From the NCBI GenBank assembly GCA_951804985.1, contig OX638134.1, positions 84,113,679-84,177,678 of the forward strand: a stretch of DNA of 64,000 nt, read 5' to 3'. Below the pieces are notes generated by a model. It was given only the letters and a program-made list of their open reading frames with translations, was not told the DNA's origin and did not search any database. Source of the DNA: Dryomyza anilis (lineage: Eukaryota > Arthropoda > Insecta > Diptera > Dryomyzidae). Positions within the stretch are counted from its first letter, which is position 1. Each line of letters begins with the position of its first letter. This document shows positions 33,910 through 46,589 of the stretch, one piece after another. The translations under genes and the position numbers were made by a program.

Positions 33910-34560
33910 AATTGAAAAGCAAAAACGGCTATGTACTACCGCAAACAAAAACGACAAAAAGAAGAAGAAGAAGCGGAAAATAAATGCAGTTGAATGCAAC
34001 ATCAACAATTACCTCGCTCCGTCTCTTTCTAGCCATCCATTCATCCGTCCGGTACGTCTGTCTGCCGTGTCTCTGTCTATCAAAGTCGCGAAAATCTGCA
34101 TCCGAAGCCACTACACTGTTGCCCCCACATACAATAAAAATTGCACCGACACATGCAGCACCCTTCACCCATACGAAGCACTCATTACTCCATTTTTCGT
34201 GCTGCGAGACATTCTTTCAAGTCAGTCGGAGGTCTTCACTCGTGGCTCGGAAGCCCCGGCACCTAGTTTCCCAATGCGAATGAAAAACTGCTGATTGTCA
34301 CGTGTTGCTGTCAGCATGTGTCTGTCCGTCCGTCTATATGTCCGTCTGTGCATCTCTATGTCTGCAGAACGTTTTGCGGATAATTGTTCGATTGTATTTA
34401 TATCTGTGTGTTTTGTGATATACGCGATTGGATAATCAGGGGGCATATGTTCCGGAGCAAGCAGTGGTGTTCTTCGGTAATAATTTATCAAAATCATATA
34501 TGTTTTAATTCCATGGAATCTAAATTCTTTATATTGCCTAATAGAAATTCAGAGAATTAA
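33910..34560. other. Upstream intergenic, no gene seen
   Basis: Less AT-rich than its surroundings (33980-34420), with pyrimidine-rich phrases such as tccgtccgtctatatgtccgtctgtg. Open frames occur on both strands but overlap the promoter above and show no domain. Confidence 0.4.
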
Positions 34561-34574
34561 AGAAAATCGATACT

Positions 34575-34935
34575 TGAATAAGAAAAAGAACAAGAGCAAG
34601 AGCAAAAGCAAATGCAATAACAAGAACAGGATCAAGAATTACCGCAAAAAATAAGCAAGAACAAGATCAAGAACTGGACAAGAACAAGAACAAAGAAGGG
34701 GAAAGAAGAAGAACAAAAGTAAGAGCAAGAACAAGACATGAGCATAAACAAGTACGAGAGCAAGAGCAAGTACAAAAACGAAACCAAAAACAAGATAAAG
34801 AACTATAGTAAAAATAAGAAAAAGGAAAAGTGCAAGAAATTGAATATGTACAAGAGCATAATTAAGAGCAAGAACAATAGCATGAAAAAGTGCAAGAATA
34901 CGACTAGAAGAAATGTGGAAGAACAAGAACCTACA
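34575..34935 (+). repeat. Purine-rich degenerate hexanucleotide repeat (aagaac/aagagc)
   Basis: Long run of aagaacaagagcaagagcaaa-type words. The + frame reads K/S/N-rich and the - frame L/V/F-rich; both are composition artefacts. Confidence 0.8.
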
Positions 34936-35276
34936 CAGAATATAAACTCATTGCTCAAACAACTCGTCCGGTTCTGTCAACTGCCAAGTCGGTTCTTATA
35001 TCAAAACATAAAAGGGTTGTAGTTTGTGCTATACATAATTTAGAATGGCTTTTTACCTTTCTCACCTTTATTAGTGTATATGGTAAATTTTAAATTTCCA
35101 ATTTATAAGACAGTTTAATCAATCAATTTGTAGAAAGTTGACTTTAACGGAATGAAGGTGGTTGTTACAACAAAATTTTTCATTCTTCCAATCTTTTTCC
35201 AAAAGAAAATTTTTACATTTATAAATTTTCCAAGTGTATTTAAAAAAAAAAATACAATTTTGAATTTAGGTAATTA

Positions 35277-35832
35277 TATTTTTTTTTTTTTTTGGGGAAA
35301 AGAGGGTAACAATGCATTTTTGTATCCGACGTCGGGTCGTCACCCAGCGTGGTATGTCGGGCTCACCGTTCTGCCATACCGACTAAAAACCCCCTTATCT
35401 CTCTTGGGAAATACTTCCACCCCGACACCGCTTTCGCATTACTTCGAGATGGATCCCACTTTGGCTTTTCTGCCATCTACTTCCTGACCCCCCGCTTTTA
35501 ATTATTATTTAATTTAATGCTGCATCCAAGTCGAATTTCTTTGTTTTTAGAATATATTCACTATATTTTGACACGGCGTTCCAGGTTTCTTCGTCTGTCG
35601 TCATCTTGTCTATCAGATTTTCGAATGTTACTGCTCCCAAAGTATTCACCAGTTCTTCCCGATTTTCAGCCCATCGAGTACATATGAAAAATGAATGCTC
35701 TGCATCGTCTACAGTGTCCACTTCTTCACACAGACAGTATGGTGAGTTGCATTTCTCCATTTTGTAGAGGTAGTTCCTGAAGTAGCCATCTCTGGATAGT
35801 ATCTGGGTTAGGTAGTAAGTAGTTTACTTCTC
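35277..35832 (-). pseudogene. 5'-truncated LINE copy with ORF2 C-terminus, 3' UTR and poly(A)
   Basis: The reverse strand encodes TYYLTQILSRDGYFRNYLYK (about 35829-35770), then a Cys/His segment (C-N-S-P-Y-C-L-C ... AEHSFFICTRWAENREEL). The frame is open to the stop at 35509-35511. This layout, a zinc-knuckle-like tail after a GYF..YL motif, is typical of the ORF2 end in R1/I-type non-LTR elements. After the stop a ~215-bp GC-richer 3' UTR ends in a poly(A) of about 16, seen as poly(T) at 35278-35293 on the + strand. The upstream end is lost, as in aborted target-primed insertions; a stop lies near 35832. The tail frame is still open, so it is relatively young. Confidence 0.75.
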
Positions 35833-36080
35833 CGCTCCGTCTCCTTTAATTGATATATGTGGTTACCTCAACTACTATTTCGGTTCTTATAAAAAACTAA
35901 GTTTGGATTATATATAATTAAGAACTGTTATAGAACAATTCGGTTCTATATAATAATATTTGAGGAGCTCATGTCCAAAACTGCTATCCACATAAAAATT
36001 AAATGTTTTTATTTCGAAGTATACCGCACAAAAATGACTATTTAAAACAACTGAATATACCAATTATGTGATGAAAATAT
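35833..36080. other. Intergenic, no gene seen
   Basis: Short AT-rich stretch between the LINE and a satellite. Confidence 0.3.
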
Positions 36081-36084
36081 TATA

Positions 36085-36645
36085 AATCATTGAATAAGTC
36101 CATAAATTCATAAAATTATAAATTCGAAATTCATAAATACATAAATTTAAAAATTCATCTCTACATAAATAAATCAATCAATTCATAAATTAGCAAAAAA
36201 AAAAATTGTAATTCGTGATTTTTTTAAATTCATAAATTTAAAATACATAAGTTCATAAAAAATTAATGAATATATAAACTAAATTATTGATTTATTCATA
36301 AATTGATTATTACATATTTATAAAATCATTAATTCATAGAATCATAAATTCATAGAATCATAAATTCATAGAATCATAAATTCATAGAATCATAAATTCA
36401 TTAAATCACAAGTTCATGAATTTATAAAGTCATAAATTCTGAAAATCATAAAGTCATAAATTTAGAAATTCATAAAATCAAAAATACATAAATTTGGTAA
36501 TTCTTAAATTCATAAAAACATAAATACATAAAGTCATACATTTATAAATTCATATAATCGTAAAGTTATGAATTCATAAATTCATAAAGACATTAATACA
36601 TAATGTCATAAATTCAGAAATTCTTAAATTCAAATTGCATTTCAT
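36085..36645. repeat. Degenerate (TTCATAAA)n satellite
   Basis: Irregular cataaattcataaaatcataaa words, with many single-base changes. An older relative of the array at 37.6-38.7 kb. Confidence 0.85.
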
Positions 36646-37620
36646 CATTACTAATTCTAAGAAAATTGCAAAAAATTATGTTTTTATTTTTTTCTAAATA
36701 AAATACAGAATATATTGAAAATATGTTTTTTTTTTGTGCCACAGCTATTTTAGTTTACAACCTCGTTTGAAATATTTGGAACTAAACATTAAATTCAAAA
36801 TGTTTTTTAAAATATTTTTTACGATAAAAAGATCAACAAAAATATTGTGATCATTATTTTTAAAAAATATTGTAAAAAATGTTTTAAATAATAAAAAAAA
36901 AAAACACCGCCACTGCCTAATTTGCCTAAAGCGCGGGAAATTAAAATACAGCTCAGAGCGTCACCGTTGTGATAGTTCTTGTTGCTGCTGCCACCAACTA
37001 TTGCTGCTGCCACCAACTGTTGCTGCATAGCTGATAAGTTCGTTGTTATTTTTGTTGTTGCTGTGGCAAATGCATAATAGCTTCTTTGCCACGGTACAGC
37101 CACCAGAAGTCGACCGCCTGCATCGCCGCGCACCGCATCACCAACTGCAGCATAATTTGTGCCGATTTTGTATTGTTTTGGTTGCTGGCAGCGACCTTGA
37201 ATTGCAGCGATTTGTTCTGAAGCTGTTGCTACTTTTTTGCTATTCGTTTTTATGTCTTTGGCTGTTGCTGCTGTTATTGTCCATTGCAGACACTTAATTA
37301 ATCTGGTGCCAAACAAGCGACGGATATTCTCACTACTGAAATTTTTGGTGCAATTTTTGGCATTTTCGTTGTTTAGTTTTACGATTTAATGTTTATGGCA
37401 GAATAAAGCACCTGTTTAAATATATTGTTGTTGCTGCTGTTGCCAACATAATACACACAGCAACATATATGCTGTTGCAATGGCCAAGCAATTTTTGCAT
37501 ATTGCTGAGAATTCTTGATATTCTTGTGTAGATTAATTCATTGCAATGAGATTTGTGCCAGTTTAATATCTGTTTGTTGATCACTCATTCAGGTAGTCAT
37601 TAGCAAATGACAAAATAATG
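36646..37620. other. Intergenic with trinucleotide-rich (opa-like) tracts, no gene seen
   Basis: Gttgctgctgccaccaact is duplicated at about 36981-37023, and CTG/TTG-rich tracts continue to 37290 and around 37420-37475. Open frames on both strands here have low-complexity composition and no promoter, splice or domain support. Confidence 0.45.
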
Positions 37621-37624
37621 AATA

Positions 37625-38718
37625 AAATAACACATTAATTCATAAATTTATAAATTCATAAATTTATAAATTCATAAATTCATAAATTCATAAATTCATA
37701 AATTCATAAATTCATAAATTCATAAATTTATAAATTCATAAATTAATAATGTCATAAAATCATAAAATTATAATATCATAAATTCATATATCCATATATT
37801 CATAAATTTATAAATTCGTAAATTTATGAATTCATAAAATCATAAGTTTATAAATTCATAATATCATAAAATCATAAATTCATAAATTTATAAATTCATA
37901 AATTCATAAATTCATAAATTCATAAAATCATAAATTCATATATTCATAAATTCATATATTCATAAATTCATAAATTCATAAATTCATAAATTCATAAATT
38001 CATAAATTCATAAATTCATAAATTCATAAATTCATAAATTCATAAATTCATAAATTCATAAATTCATAAATTCATAAATTCATAAATTCATAAATTCATA
38101 AATTCATAAATTCATTAATTCATAAATTCATAAATTCATAAATTCATAAATTTATAAATTCATAAATTCGTTAATATATATTCATAAAATAGTAAATTCA
38201 TATATTTAAAATATTTTAACTTCATTACTTTATAATTCAAAATTTCATTTATTCAATTCCTAAATTCATAAATTTATAAAATTCATAAATTCATAAATTC
38301 ATAAATTCATACATTCATAAATTCATAAATTCATAAATTCATAAATTCATAAATTCATAAATGCATAAATTCATAAACTCATAAATTCATAAATTCATAA
38401 ATTCATAAATTCATAAATTCATAAATACATAAATTCATAATTTCATAAATTCATAAATTCATAAATTCATAAATTTATAAATTCATAAATTCATAAATTC
38501 ATAAATTCATAAATTCATATATTCATAAATTCATAAATTCATAAATTCATAAATTAATAAATTCATAAATTCATAAATTCATAAATTCATAAATTCATAA
38601 ATTCATAAATTCATAAATTCATAAATTCATAGATTCATAAATTCATAAATTCATAAATTCATACATTCATAAATTCATAAATTCATAAATTCATAAATTC
38701 ATAAATTCATAAATTCAC
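37625..38718. repeat. (TTCATAAA)n octanucleotide satellite
   Basis: About 135 copies of an 8-bp unit. Long perfect stretches occur at 37960-38115 and 38545-38630. A non-repeat island at 38165-38265 splits the array. Confidence 0.95.
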
Positions 38719-40576
38719 AAATTTTTTTGACATTTAATTTTTGACATTTCAACTATCAACATTTTTTTTGTCATTCACCTGCATTAAATCGCTCCACTTT
38801 TAGTATTTAGCAAGTCGTGCACCAGCTGATGAGTTTTTTCATATACACAAAAAAAAAAAAATTACAAAGTTCAACCAATTGCCTGAGTTTTAGACTCATG
38901 CCAAATGTTGTCCACTTTAATGTTTATTTTTTCTGCATTGTCCTTGATGTTTGTCATGCTCAAATTTGAATATCAATCGATTACACGATGCCAACTTTTC
39001 CATATTTGGTGCATGCTGCACTAATCGAATTTCGTAATTACATTATTAAATTTTCTGATGGTAAATATTTGCTCTAATAAAAATTTAATTATATTACTGA
39101 AAAAAGTATTTAAATTTTTGTAAAGTTTGAAAAACAATAATTTATTTTTTTTACAATAAAGTGTTTTAATTTTTCGGAGTAGAATTAAGTTTAGAATTTT
39201 TAGACGTTAAAAATTCAGAACAGTGTGCATACCTGAACCTTGTGTAATATGCTTATATGATTTCTCATGTGCTAATTCAACCGGACTTATTGAATTTATT
39301 CAGACCTTCAAAATCAGAGCTCAATTCTGGAAAGAATTCCATTTAATCTTCAGTTTTGATCTCATTATAAGTATAATACTAAATAGAATTGGTCTAATTT
39401 TAAATATACTAATTATGCATACAAACTTTGATCAATTAAAAAAAGTAATATGAAATTTCGTAAGTAAATTCCGTACATTTGTATGGAAATTTCAGGAATA
39501 TTTTAAGCACAAATGTAGGTCAGAAGAGAGCGCTATAAAATAACATACAAATGAAATAACTCCGAATAAAATAAATACCCCCAAATATAGGACCAAAACA
39601 AAAGAGAAAAATAAAGCATATTTTGGATTGTATATCTACTGAGTAGCTAAATATTAGATTATATTAATTATATCATTAAATTGTGCCACTGTATTTGGTA
39701 TATAATTTGCATATATTCTAATTTATTTGTATGCTGAATAAATCAAAGTTCAAGTCATGTGGTGCACACATTCGGTTGTTATTTACACCAAGAAAATGTA
39801 TTTCTAATGTTATTATTACTCCACTGTTTTTTTATTTCATGGCTAATAAAATAGCTCGGTAATTAAACAAAAAAAAAATAAGTTTATGGTCCGATTTTAA
39901 TAGGTTTCATTTAACTTTTATTATAATAGTTGCAGTAAAGTTAAAGTCAATTTTATGTTGAATTTTGAAAGTCTGCTGAAAGGCAAAGATCAATATTTAC
40001 ATCAGACAGTAATATATTAACTAACATTTATGTTAAAAAATAGTTTATATTATTTGCGTATGTGATTTTTAATTACAGTAACGATAAATATTTTGAAAAT
40101 CAATTTATTTTAATTTATATAGATTACTGGCAAACAATCAGATAAATGGAAGTTTCTAGGAGGGTATAATCAAATTTCGAAGAATTTTCAGACTGATTCC
40201 CGGTATATTTTAGGCAGGAAATGGACAACTTCCATAGTAGAATGTAGTATTCGGGTATCGATAAATATTTTTTTTCTGTGTCATAAACCTTATATGAATA
40301 ACGTAATCTGGCCACCATCATATCTACCCTAATAGGAGAAATGTCTATTCGGGGTTTGATACAAAAACCGTCTTTGTCTGCTTTAAATATTTAAAAAAAA
40401 TCATTTTACTACACCGACCCTACCAACAATTTTGTCATGTATTTTATAATCTGTTATACACTTCAAAATTATAATAGAATTCAATTTGCAGGAAATATGC
40501 CCCAAATATTCCAGAATAATATTAGAAGTTTTGACTTGTGTTAAAAAACTGTTTAAATGAAAGTTCCGTAAAAACA
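38719..40576. other. AT-rich intergenic, no gene seen
   Basis: Open frames of 65-76 codons at 39223-39453 and 40124-40321 have no domain or signal and AT-driven composition. The stretch 39200-39340 shares phrases with 29180-29370. Confidence 0.4.
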
Positions 40577-40891
40577 ATAATAATAATAATAATAGTTTGG
40601 CACTACAGTTCTATAAGAACTTAGGCCGAGCTCTCTCACCATTTTGAGCTGTGCGTATTATATTTGTACTCAAAGTGGTGGGACCTACAGTTTATTGCCG
40701 AATCCGAACGGCGGGTGAGAGCTTTTCATAGGCAATGGTTTTACTCTCGTAGGTTTGCCATTTACTGCCGAGAGATAGCGCGGTATAGAAAAATGTTTCT
40801 ATGAAAAGATGTTGTTAGCCCCAGTCCAGGCTTGAACCGGGGACCTTTCGGCTCGCAGTCCAACGCACTAACCACTGAGCTACCGCGGCTA
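40577..40891 (-). mobile_element. tRNA-derived SINE, copy 4 (full length)
   Basis: Reverse-strand copy from agccgcggtagctcagtggt to an (ATT)n tail (aataataataataataatag on +). Best-preserved head: A-box tagctcagtgg and B box ggttcaagcc, with about 20 nt of anticodon-arm-like sequence between them. Confidence 0.9.
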
Positions 40892-41204
40892 CAATAAACT
40901 GTTTTTCAAAATTATGAAAATATTCAAGATTGACAATGACTTTGTATGAATAATTTTTTTATATAATTTTATAGACCCTTTAACAACGCCTAATTCTATT
41001 GGATGAGAAAATGAATGTTGATTATTTTTCAAATATAAGTATTGGATCGACTGGATCTCAAAGTTCGCGTTTTAATCGACAATTTCAGAATTGAATTGGA
41101 ATGACGTCTCCCAAACGCAAAAAACTAAAAAAGTCATTTTGTCATCTGTTAGGATATTAAATTTAACAGACAACCGAAGTTTTTTATATTAAATTTAATT
41201 TACA

Positions 41205-42078
41205 AAATATTTGACAGGGTCGAGGCAGCTCAGAAACATTTCCTCGACATATTTCAAACAGACAAAGACGGAGTTTGTATCAATAGCTGTCTGATTTCTG
41301 CCCATTCCCCAAATAAATTTTTGGCAGGGTCGAGGCAGTTCAGAAACCTTTACTTGACATATTTCAAACAGGAAAAGGCGGAGTTTGTATCAAAAGCTGT
41401 CTGTTTTCTTCCCGTTCCCCAAATATGGCGTGAATCTGCCATACAAATTTCACAAAAATTTACAACCTGCACGAGACAAATTTTTGGCATTTTTCTCGAA
41501 AATATCGGGTATATTTCCTGTAAACGCACATATATGTAGAATATTTTGGGATGTGCATCGCAGGTTTTAAATTTTTGTGGAATTTTTATGGCAGATTGAT
41601 GCCACATTTAGAGAACGGGCGGAAAACAGACAGCTTTTGATACAAACTCCGCCTTTGTCTGTTTGAAATATGTCCAAAAAATGTTTCAAAACTACCTCGA
41701 TCGCCCCAAAAATTTTATCTTGGGGTGCTATTTACTTCCCAAAATATTCTATATATCTGTGCGTTTATCGGAAATATGCCCGAAATATTCCAGAAAAATG
41801 CCAAAAATTTTGTCTCGGACTGGTGTAAAATATGAAGGCATTGTAATGGCACATTCACGCCATATTTGGGGAACGGGCAGAAAACAGACAGCTTTTGATC
41901 TGTTTGAAATATCTGTTTGAATTTATCTGTTTGAAATATGTCGAGGAAATCTTTCTGAACTGCCTCGACTTGGCCAAAAATGTTGTATGGGGTTCACAAG
42001 ATATTCCATTTAGCTGAGCGTTTGCCAGAAATATGCCCGAAATATACCAGAAATATGACAAAAATTTTGTCTCGGGTA
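41205..42078. mobile_element. Cluster of MITE family U copies
   Basis: Several nested or truncated copies in both orientations. The opening module (gtcgaggcagttcagaaa) occurs at about 41220 and 41330 on + and, inverted, near 41690 and 41965. The closing module (ccaaaaattttgtctcggg) occurs near 41805 and 42070. The shared body includes ggcggagtttgtatcaaaag and ccaaatatggcgtgaatctg. Non-coding; the frames found here are by-products. Confidence 0.75.
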
Positions 42079-42702
42079 GGTAATAAAAAAATAGGTAAAA
42101 AAAGGGATCCGTACTAAATGTCGAAAATATATTTCAAAATCTAAAAATGTCGAAATGTTAAAAGCCTCAGAAGCCGAAACAATTTTTCGACGATATAAAA
42201 ATTGTCGAACAATATTTTGAAGCTATAAAATGTTGAAAAATCTTTGACACTATAAATACACAAATCATTGTTTGTAGGATGAAAACATGTCGAAAATTAA
42301 AACGACGAAATATCAAAATGTTGAAATACAAATTTAAAATTTTATATGAGTCATTCCACATCAAAGCAAGCAGGGGTTGCTACTCACTCGCAATTTTATT
42401 GGAATACTGTCAATAAATAGATTAAATGCATAGACAATTTTTATATTTTAACGATCAATATTTCCAGAGAAACTTCTGTTTCCTGAGATACAGTTCAAAG
42501 TTTAACAAATGAGTATTGTATGGTGGTTCATATTGAAATATTTCTTGATACTATAAACTCCGTTAAGAGCTCGTTTGAAAACTAATAAAACAATCCTTTG
42601 AAAAATTTAGATATTCTTAGCATGAATAATGTTTATTATCCTTGAACATTAAATTTCAACATACAAAATATATGTCAATGTTCTTTTTTTAATATCTTTA
42701 TC
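42079..42702. other. AT-rich intergenic, no gene seen
   Basis: A tcgaaa/tgtcgaa-rich patch lies at 42115-42325. The phrase gagtcattccacatcaaagc (about 42349) resembles the termini of the fold-back element at 63.1 kb and may be a remnant of it. Confidence 0.4.
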
Positions 42703-42972
42703 TGAGCTGAAAAGTCCCCGGTTCAAGTCTGGACTGGGTCTAACAACATCTTTTCATAGAAACATTTTTCTATACCGCGCTACCTCTCGGCAGTAAATGG
42801 CAAACCTAGAGTAAAACTTTGCCTATGAAAAGCTCTCACCCGCCGTTCGGATTCGGCAATAAACTGTAGGTCCCAACACTTTGAGTACAAATATAACACG
42901 CACAGCTCAAAATGGTGAGAGAGCTCGGCCTAAGTTCTTATAGTACTGTAGTGCCAAAATATTATTATTATA
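42703..42972 (+). mobile_element. tRNA-derived SINE, copy 5 (5'-truncated)
   Basis: Starts inside the head (gagctgaaaagtccccggtt), so it lacks the A box but keeps the B box and the full body, ending ccaaaatattattatta. 5' truncation is the usual outcome of LINE-assisted retroposition. Confidence 0.88.
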
Positions 42973-44333
42973 CCTTCGTATTTCATTATATTTATTTTTA
43001 AAATGCTTGCTTACACTCAAAATAATTTCTAGGACATTTTACGAAATATTTTTTTTCACAATTTTTAATTTCGTAAAATACATGAATAATTCGAAGAATA
43101 CACGAAACATTTGTAGTTTGTATATTTTTGCAAATTATTTTATATTAAGAATCACTTTTCGTAAAATTAAAACAACAACAAAATTGCGAATATTTCGTTT
43201 AAATTATGAAATGTGCTTTACATTTTAGGAATAAATTACTAAACTTTCGTAAATTTTGAGGCTATATTCAGAATTTTACGAAACGTTCGTGTTTTTTACG
43301 AATCATTAGTAAAAACAGAAATCAGTTGCGTCAAATAGCAACTTTCATTAAAATTGGTATCACGGTCAAGCAGATAGTTATAAAATACCAACTGTTTTAA
43401 ATATTGTTACGAAAAGAGGTATTTTGCTCCACTGTGCAAGCAATCAACAATAATAAATGAGACGCAATACAATTCAGCGCACTAAGCAATGTGTTAGAAA
43501 GAGACGGAAGATCATTCAGCGTGTGCAATGTGCGAGAAAGAGATGAAAGATCAGATCATTAAAAAACATGAGTGCGAATAAGATGCCAATAGCATGCGTC
43601 ATTCACGAAACGAGTAGAATGTTCTCGAAACATGTCGAAGCTTGTCGAAACGTGTCGAACTGATGCCTGCAATATATTCTGTGTGACATCTGTTTGTGCT
43701 AAAAGTGCAAAAGTATCAAATCAGTGCATAATATTTAATATTTTTATTAATAAATCGTCATTTTCTACGAAATTTATTTTTAATAAAATATTTTAATTAA
43801 TTGGTATCGCAGGTGCACATAGATAGTTATAAATACAAAAAGGTTTTAATGAGTTCTGTGTTAGTCCTGTTTGTGTCAAAAGAATCATATTTCTTATTTT
43901 TATGAATAGTCATTTTCATCGTCATTTCTTTTCGTGTATTTTACACAAAAAAATATATTTGTTACACAAAAAAATATATTTTTTTAACCTCCATTTTTTT
44001 TTTTGATATTTTCTATCATTTTTCGGCAAATTATGTTTTCGCCATATTCAATTTCTACATTTTTAATTTTTTACACTTTTTTTCAATATTTTATTTTTCA
44101 AAATTTCGACAAATTTGTTTTCGATATTTTTTGGTTTTTGCTATTTTTATTTTCCACATTTATGTCATAGGTATTTTTAGTTTCGATATTTTATTTTTCG
44201 ACTTATATTTTTTTTTTGTAATTAAAAAAAAAAAAAAAAAATTATAATATTATTTAATATTCTGACACAAAAATTTAAAATAAATCATTATTTTTTAAAT
44301 TGAAATCTTTAAAAGTACTATAAATTGAGGCTA
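42973..44333. other. AT-rich intergenic, no gene seen
   Basis: Includes repeated acgaaa/ttacgaaa words (43040-43320). Two related phrases (attggtatcacggtcaagca at about 43355, attggtatcgcaggtgcaca at about 43799) flank a less AT-rich 430-bp segment. No coding sequence. Confidence 0.4.
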
Positions 44334-44501
44334 ATGCCCGTAACTTCAACGAGTAGATATCTATTGGTGTTCGTACCGAACAGATATCTCTTACCTATCC
44401 GGTGTTTTTACTCCTTAACTATGCGTTGAAGTTACGAAATTTTGCTTACACGATAGATAACTAAGCACCAGTAGATATCTATTCGTTGAAGTTACGGGCA
44501 T
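44334..44501. mobile_element. 168-bp MITE with 36-bp inverted termini
   Basis: It begins atgcccgtaacttcaacgag and ends with the reverse complement, cgttgaagttacgggcat. The arms extend 36 bp with two mismatches (through agatatctattggtg). Internal words repeat the same motifs inverted (gcgttgaagttacg at about 44423). A fresh target duplication was not evident. Confidence 0.75.
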
Positions 44502-44554
44502 AAGTCAATTTTCGAAAAATATAATTTAAACCCGGAACCGTATTCTGTTGTTTC

Positions 44555-44690
44555 GAATCGTCGTTGAAGAAGTAAAAGTCACCAACTACATAATTTATTT
44601 ACAAAAATCTTCTTGTAACTGTCAATTTTTTTATCGATGATCTTTAGTTTTGTACCACATGATAAAAAAAAACTTTTAAATACTACGATA
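44555..44690. mobile_element. MITE family B, partial copy
   Basis: tcgtcgttgaagaagtaaaagtcaccaactacat followed by ttacaaaaatcttc and tttttatcgatgatc matches the left half of the copy at 20233. The right terminus is missing. Confidence 0.55.
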
Positions 44691-46589
44691 ATAATGAAAT
44701 GATGAAAACTATTTTTCAAATTAAATAATTTTGTTTTTCTGCATAGAACTTTTAAAAGAGGATGCTCTTAAGTAATCTGCACAGATTATTAAATAATTCA
44801 AAAATCCAATATTACACTTAAATCGACAAAAAGCATAAAGTGTACGTAAAATAAAACACTCCACTCCTTAAATTGTGTTCATGGCAAAAGGCAAAACTAA
44901 TTTAATTAATTCGGCTTTTATCACATCCAGGAAACATTTTAATCAAAACACAGAGGCCAATAACAATTCAAGCATAACACAGCGCAGCCAACAAATAAAA
45001 TTGCAGCAATTTGCAATATTGTTGCTGTCGCTATTGCTATTGCTTTTGCTGCTGCTGTTGCCGAAATTGCCCGCAAAGTATGGCACCAACAACAAACAAT
45101 AACAACAACAAGTAGCGCACTGGGTCAGTCGTCGGTTCACATGAAGGAGTAGCGCAACCAAATCAGAGATTTTAACTGTTGTTTAAAGGAGTCAGTTGTT
45201 GGCCAACTTTCATGTAGAAAAAACAAAATAAAAAAAAAACAGAATAAAACTCAAAATCAGTTGCTTGAACATGCAACACATGCTGCATGATTAATTGGTG
45301 TGCACGGTAATTTTTGGTGAATGAATTGCAACAAAAGTGGGCAACAAAAGTGGTCAACAAAAGTGGTCAACAAAAAATGTTGCAACAATTGAAAATGCAA
45401 ATTTAAAAGAGTCAATTTTAATGTGCAACATGTAGCACTTAAGTGCACTTAATTAATTAAACGGCGATTAACAACACGCGTCATTTATGAGCGGTTCATT
45501 GCGGTGAATTTGTCTCACGAATGCAGAAAGAACGTCGTTATTTTGACGATAGCGCCATCTGCACGCATCACAAACGGCGCTACGTGACTTCATCCCAGTT
45601 ATATTTCGAATTTATGCCAATGAACTATGTGGCTACAATTTGTCAATTGAAAGTGTGAACAAAAATTCTCTCTTTCTCTCATTTCTCACTCACAGTAGCT
45701 ATGAAATGTAGTAATAAAGTTGTGTTCAACGACAAAAAAAGGTGAAGAAAACATTAAATAAAACCCCACTTAAAAAACCTGACATCGAAATCGTACATCA
45801 TTCGCGCAATTACTTGATTACCATCGGCCACTTGTAAGTGACCTTTGCGCACGTAAGCCATCACTTGTCATTGGAATGATTACCGCAGTCAGTCTACAAT
45901 TCAAATAGTCGAATGACATACATTTGGTATTTTTCGGAGTCGTTGAATACGACGAAAAATCATGTTTTAAATAATTGGAGTTGGTTAATTAAAAAAGGTT
46001 TTTGAGCTGACATTAAAGTTTAGCGACGATTTTTCATTGAATTAAATTAATTATAGGCAATATTACAAATGAATTTGAATAAAGTTCAATCATATATAAT
46101 GTTCATATCGATTTATATGGCATAATCGGGCATGTTCCCGTTTTCGATCGAATTTCGATCGAACTTCATATAAAAAACTTAAAACAAACGTTTGAAATAT
46201 GATAATATTATTCATAAATATTATGAATTATTTCACCAACTACCAGATTTATCATATGGAAGATTACAGTCATTGAATGGCAATTTAATGTTTTTTACAC
46301 ATATGAGCATTTCCTGGGGTTCCGGACGGGACATTCGTACGCTTAAAACTTTAATATCTCGAAGAAAAATTTATGAATTTACTTGATTTGCGCATGTAGT
46401 ATTTAAACAGGTTAAACAGATAGTGGACGTTCCGGACGGGACAAAAACGGAAGTAAATATCGAGGTTCATGAATATTCCAAAAATTTAGCGAACAAATGA
46501 TTTTTTTGAAATATTTTAATAAATAGCTGAAGTCATGTGCTTTCTTTGTATATTTACACATTGTTCCTAAAGTTTAGAGTTTTATCATA
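44691..46589. other. Intergenic with low-complexity tracts, no gene seen
   Basis: CAA/TTG-rich sequence at 44900-45110 and 45310-45400 gives Q/N- or L-rich frames on both strands. No exon signals are supported. Two copies of tccggacgggac lie at about 46321 and 46431. Confidence 0.4.

Noticed and set aside
33845..34294. 149-codon + strand frame and overlapping frames on both strands
   Set aside because: Overlaps the promoter of the 33.3 kb gene, low-complexity start, no domain.
34639..35022. K/S/N-rich and L/V/F-rich frames
   Set aside because: Artefact of the purine-rich hexanucleotide repeat.
36819..37316. 165-codon - strand frame with A/T/Q-rich sequence
   Set aside because: Trinucleotide-rich DNA open on both strands; no promoter, splice or domain evidence.
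43355..43830. Solo LTR flanked by primer-binding-site-like attggtatc phrases
   Set aside because: No TG...CA ends, no target duplication and no matching second copy could be fixed.
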